Assembly (NCBI GenBank): GCA_001683825.1
Contig: LXTR01000038.1
Coordinates: 186,001 to 250,000 of the forward strand
Direction: 5' to 3'
DNA: 64,000 nt
Source of the DNA: Flavobacteriaceae bacterium CP2B
GTDB taxonomy: Bacteria > Bacteroidota > Bacteroidia > Flavobacteriales > Flavobacteriaceae
The notes beneath the pieces were generated by a model. That model was not told the origin of the DNA. It searched no databases and saw nothing but the letters and a program-made list of their open reading frames with translations. The position numbers were made by a program, and so were the translations under genes. Shown in pieces: positions 62,474 to 64,000 of this stretch. Position 1 is the first letter of the stretch. The number at the start of each line of letters is the position of its first letter.

Positions 62474-63880
62474 TCAGACGTGTATCGACCTGTTTTCGGT
62501 AGCGGCCAGTGCGGCTTCCTTAACGGCCTCGGCATAAGTGGGGTGTGCATGGCTCATACGGGCAATATCCTCGGCAGAGGCCCGGAATTCCATTGCGGTT
62601 ACGGCTTCTGCGATCAGGTCGGCACAGCGGGCGCCAATCATATGGATCCCCAGTACTTCATCTGTTTTCTCGTCCGCGAGGATTTTGACAAACCCGTCGG
62701 TATCCATGCTGGCACGGGAGCGCCCGAGGGCACGCATGGGGAATTGCCCCACCTTGTAGGCCACCCCGGCTTCCTTTAGTTGCTCTTCGGTCTTTCCAAC
62801 CGCAGCAACTTCGGGCCAGGTATAGACCACTCCTGGAATCAGGTTATAATCGATATGTGGTTTCTGGCCAGCCAGAATTTCTGCCACCATGGTACCTTCC
62901 TCTTCGGCCTTGTGGGCCAGCATGGCGCCACGGACCACATCGCCAATGGCATATATGTTCTTCACGTTGGTCTGAAGGTGCTCGTTGACGGTCACCCTGC
63001 CCGCTTTATCGAGCACTACTCCGGCCGCCTGGGCGTTCAAACCATCGGTATAGGGCCTGCGCCCTACAGAAACAAGGCAGTAATCTCCTTTAAACACTAC
63101 TTCCTGTCCTTTGCTGTCCTGGGCCTTCACCGTGACCTCCTTTTCTTTTCGCTCCACGGCGGTAACCTTGTGCGACAGGTGGAATTTCACTTTTTGTTTC
63201 TTAAGGACTTTCATCAGCTCTTTGGACAGGGAAGCATCCATGGTAGGGATAATCCGGTCCATGAATTCAATCACGGTGACCTCGGCCCCCAGGCGTTTGT
63301 ACACCTGGCCGAGTTCAAGGCCGATGACCCCTCCCCCGATGATGAGCATGTGTTTGGGGACTTCCTTGAGTTCCAGGGCCTCGGTAGAGGTGATCACCCG
63401 TTCCTTGTCGATGTCGATAAAGGGAAGGCTCGACGGTTTAGAGCCAGTGGCGATGATGGAATTTTTCGCTTCAATCGTTTCCTTTTTTCCGTCTTTCTTC
63501 AGGACCTCAATATGGGTGGCATCTTTAAAACTCCCCACCCCTTCAAAGACATCGATCTTATTTTTGTCCATAAGGAATTGGATCCCCTTGGTGGTTTGGT
63601 CGACCACCGCTTGTTTGCGGGCGACCATTTTCTGGAGGTTGACCTTTATTTCACCCGGGATCTCTATGCCGTGCGCTTCAAAATGGGAAACGGCATCGTC
63701 ATAATGGTGGGAGGAGTCCAGCATGGCTTTCGAGGGGATGCAGCCCACATTCAGGCAAGTGCCCCCCAGGGTTGGATATTTCTCAATAATCGCGGTTTTC
63801 ATCCCCAATTGGGCGCAACGAATAGCTGCTACATAGCCGCCAGGACCTGAGCCAATTACGGCTACATCATATGAAGTCAT
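62474..63880 (-). CDS. lpdA: Dihydrolipoyl dehydrogenase (E3)
   Basis: A 468-residue FAD enzyme that reoxidises lipoamide in the pyruvate, 2-oxoglutarate or branched-chain dehydrogenase complexes. Seen: FAD motif VIGSGPGGYVAAI, the redox Cys42/Cys47 in GGTCLNVGCIPSKAM, NAD motif IGGGVIGLELGQVYKRLG, FAD motif YAIGDVVRGAMLAHKAEEEG, and the active-site His-Glu in HAHPTYAEAVKEA. Complete. The promoter lies at 63939-63968. Confidence 0.96.
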   Translation of the reverse strand: MTSYDVAVIGSGPGGYVAAIRCAQLGMKTAIIEKYPTLGGTCLNVGCIPSKAMLDSSHHYDDAVSHFEAHGIEIPGEIKVNLQKMVARKQAVVDQTTKGIQFLMDKNKIDVFEGVGSFKDATHIEVLKKDGKKETIEAKNSIIATGSKPSSLPFIDIDKERVITSTEALELKEVPKHMLIIGGGVIGLELGQVYKRLGAEVTVIEFMDRIIPTMDASLSKELMKVLKKQKVKFHLSHKVTAVERKEKEVTVKAQDSKGQEVVFKGDYCLVSVGRRPYTDGLNAQAAGVVLDKAGRVTVNEHLQTNVKNIYAIGDVVRGAMLAHKAEEEGTMVAEILAGQKPHIDYNLIPGVVYTWPEVAAVGKTEEQLKEAGVAYKVGQFPMRALGRSRASMDTDGFVKILADEKTDEVLGIHMIGARCADLIAEAVTAMEFRASAEDIARMSHAHPTYAEAVKEAALAATENRSIHV

Positions 63881-63938
63881 AGTTCTGCTTTAGTTATTTT
63901 TGTGGGAGCACCCCACAAGCTGATGATTATCCAAAACA

Positions 63939-63968
63939 CAAAAGTACAAATGTTTTAGGCTTGGGCAA
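63939..63968 (-). promoter_or_regulatory. Promoter of lpdA
   Basis: TTG at 63968-63966, a 19-base spacer and the perfect -7 match TACTTTTG at 63946-63939, 58 bases upstream of the lpdA ATG. The best consensus promoter in the window. Confidence 0.65.
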
Positions 63969-64000
63969 GCATCCAAAAGGAATACAGAGGTTTTAGACTT

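Noticed and set aside
62780-63850. A 356-codon frame on the plus strand
   Set aside because: It lies wholly antisense to lpdA, whose frame has all flavoenzyme motifs; the antisense translation has no family character and arises from the high GC.

Overview
The window comes from a member of the Bacteroidota, almost certainly a marine-type Flavobacteriaceae with unusually high GC for that family (Robiginitalea-like). Supporting markers are the type IX secretion regulator PorX, a fused lpxC-fabZ gene, fused hisB and hisIE, a TonB receptor with a DUF4249 lipoprotein, several TAnnTTTG-type promoter elements and mostly A-rich translation starts without strong Shine-Dalgarno sequences. No rRNA, tRNA, CRISPR array or insertion sequence was recognised.

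Layout. 1-1456: 5' part of a hybrid histidine kinase with degenerate ATP-binding boxes, then about 600 bases without a recognisable gene. 2.1-12 kb: housekeeping and stress genes (thioesterase, succinate-semialdehyde dehydrogenase, cysE-cysM, Dps, CorA, TruA-like) with several small membrane or secreted proteins of unknown function. 12-14.7 kb: an AAA ATPase/VWA pair. 14.8-23.2 kb: a complete histidine operon, hisG-D-C-B-H-(GNAT)-A-(DinB)-F-IE, preceded by a classical attenuator with a 17-residue leader peptide containing three consecutive His codons. 23.2-26.1 kb: an SPFH/prohibitin protein and a VWA membrane protein. 26.2-32.8 kb: fabG, sucD and the lipid A genes lpxD, lpxC/fabZ and lpxA with efp and a second lpxD-like gene. 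32.9-36.2 kb: an HD phosphohydrolase, porX and tsaE. 36.3-37.7 kb: a beta-lactamase-family serine hydrolase.

37.8-44.1 kb is the accessory island. It reads as AT-richer than its flanks and carries a double-glycine-type peptide precursor, a family-2 glycosyltransferase, a C39-peptidase ABC exporter, an HlyD-type adaptor, a CPBP membrane protein and two HTH proteins, one of which itself has a double-glycine-like motif near its C-terminus. The best reading is an undescribed secreted, possibly glycosylated, peptide (bacteriocin or signal) system.

44.2-64 kb: yifB/comM; a four-gene outer-membrane uptake operon (secreted protein, TonB receptor with STN domain, DUF4249 lipoprotein, MG2-type protein); a penicillin acylase; a run of genes for an FMN reductase, PabB, a lysophospholipase-like hydrolase, TilS and DsbD; a multi-pass acyltransferase-like protein; and dihydrolipoyl dehydrogenase.
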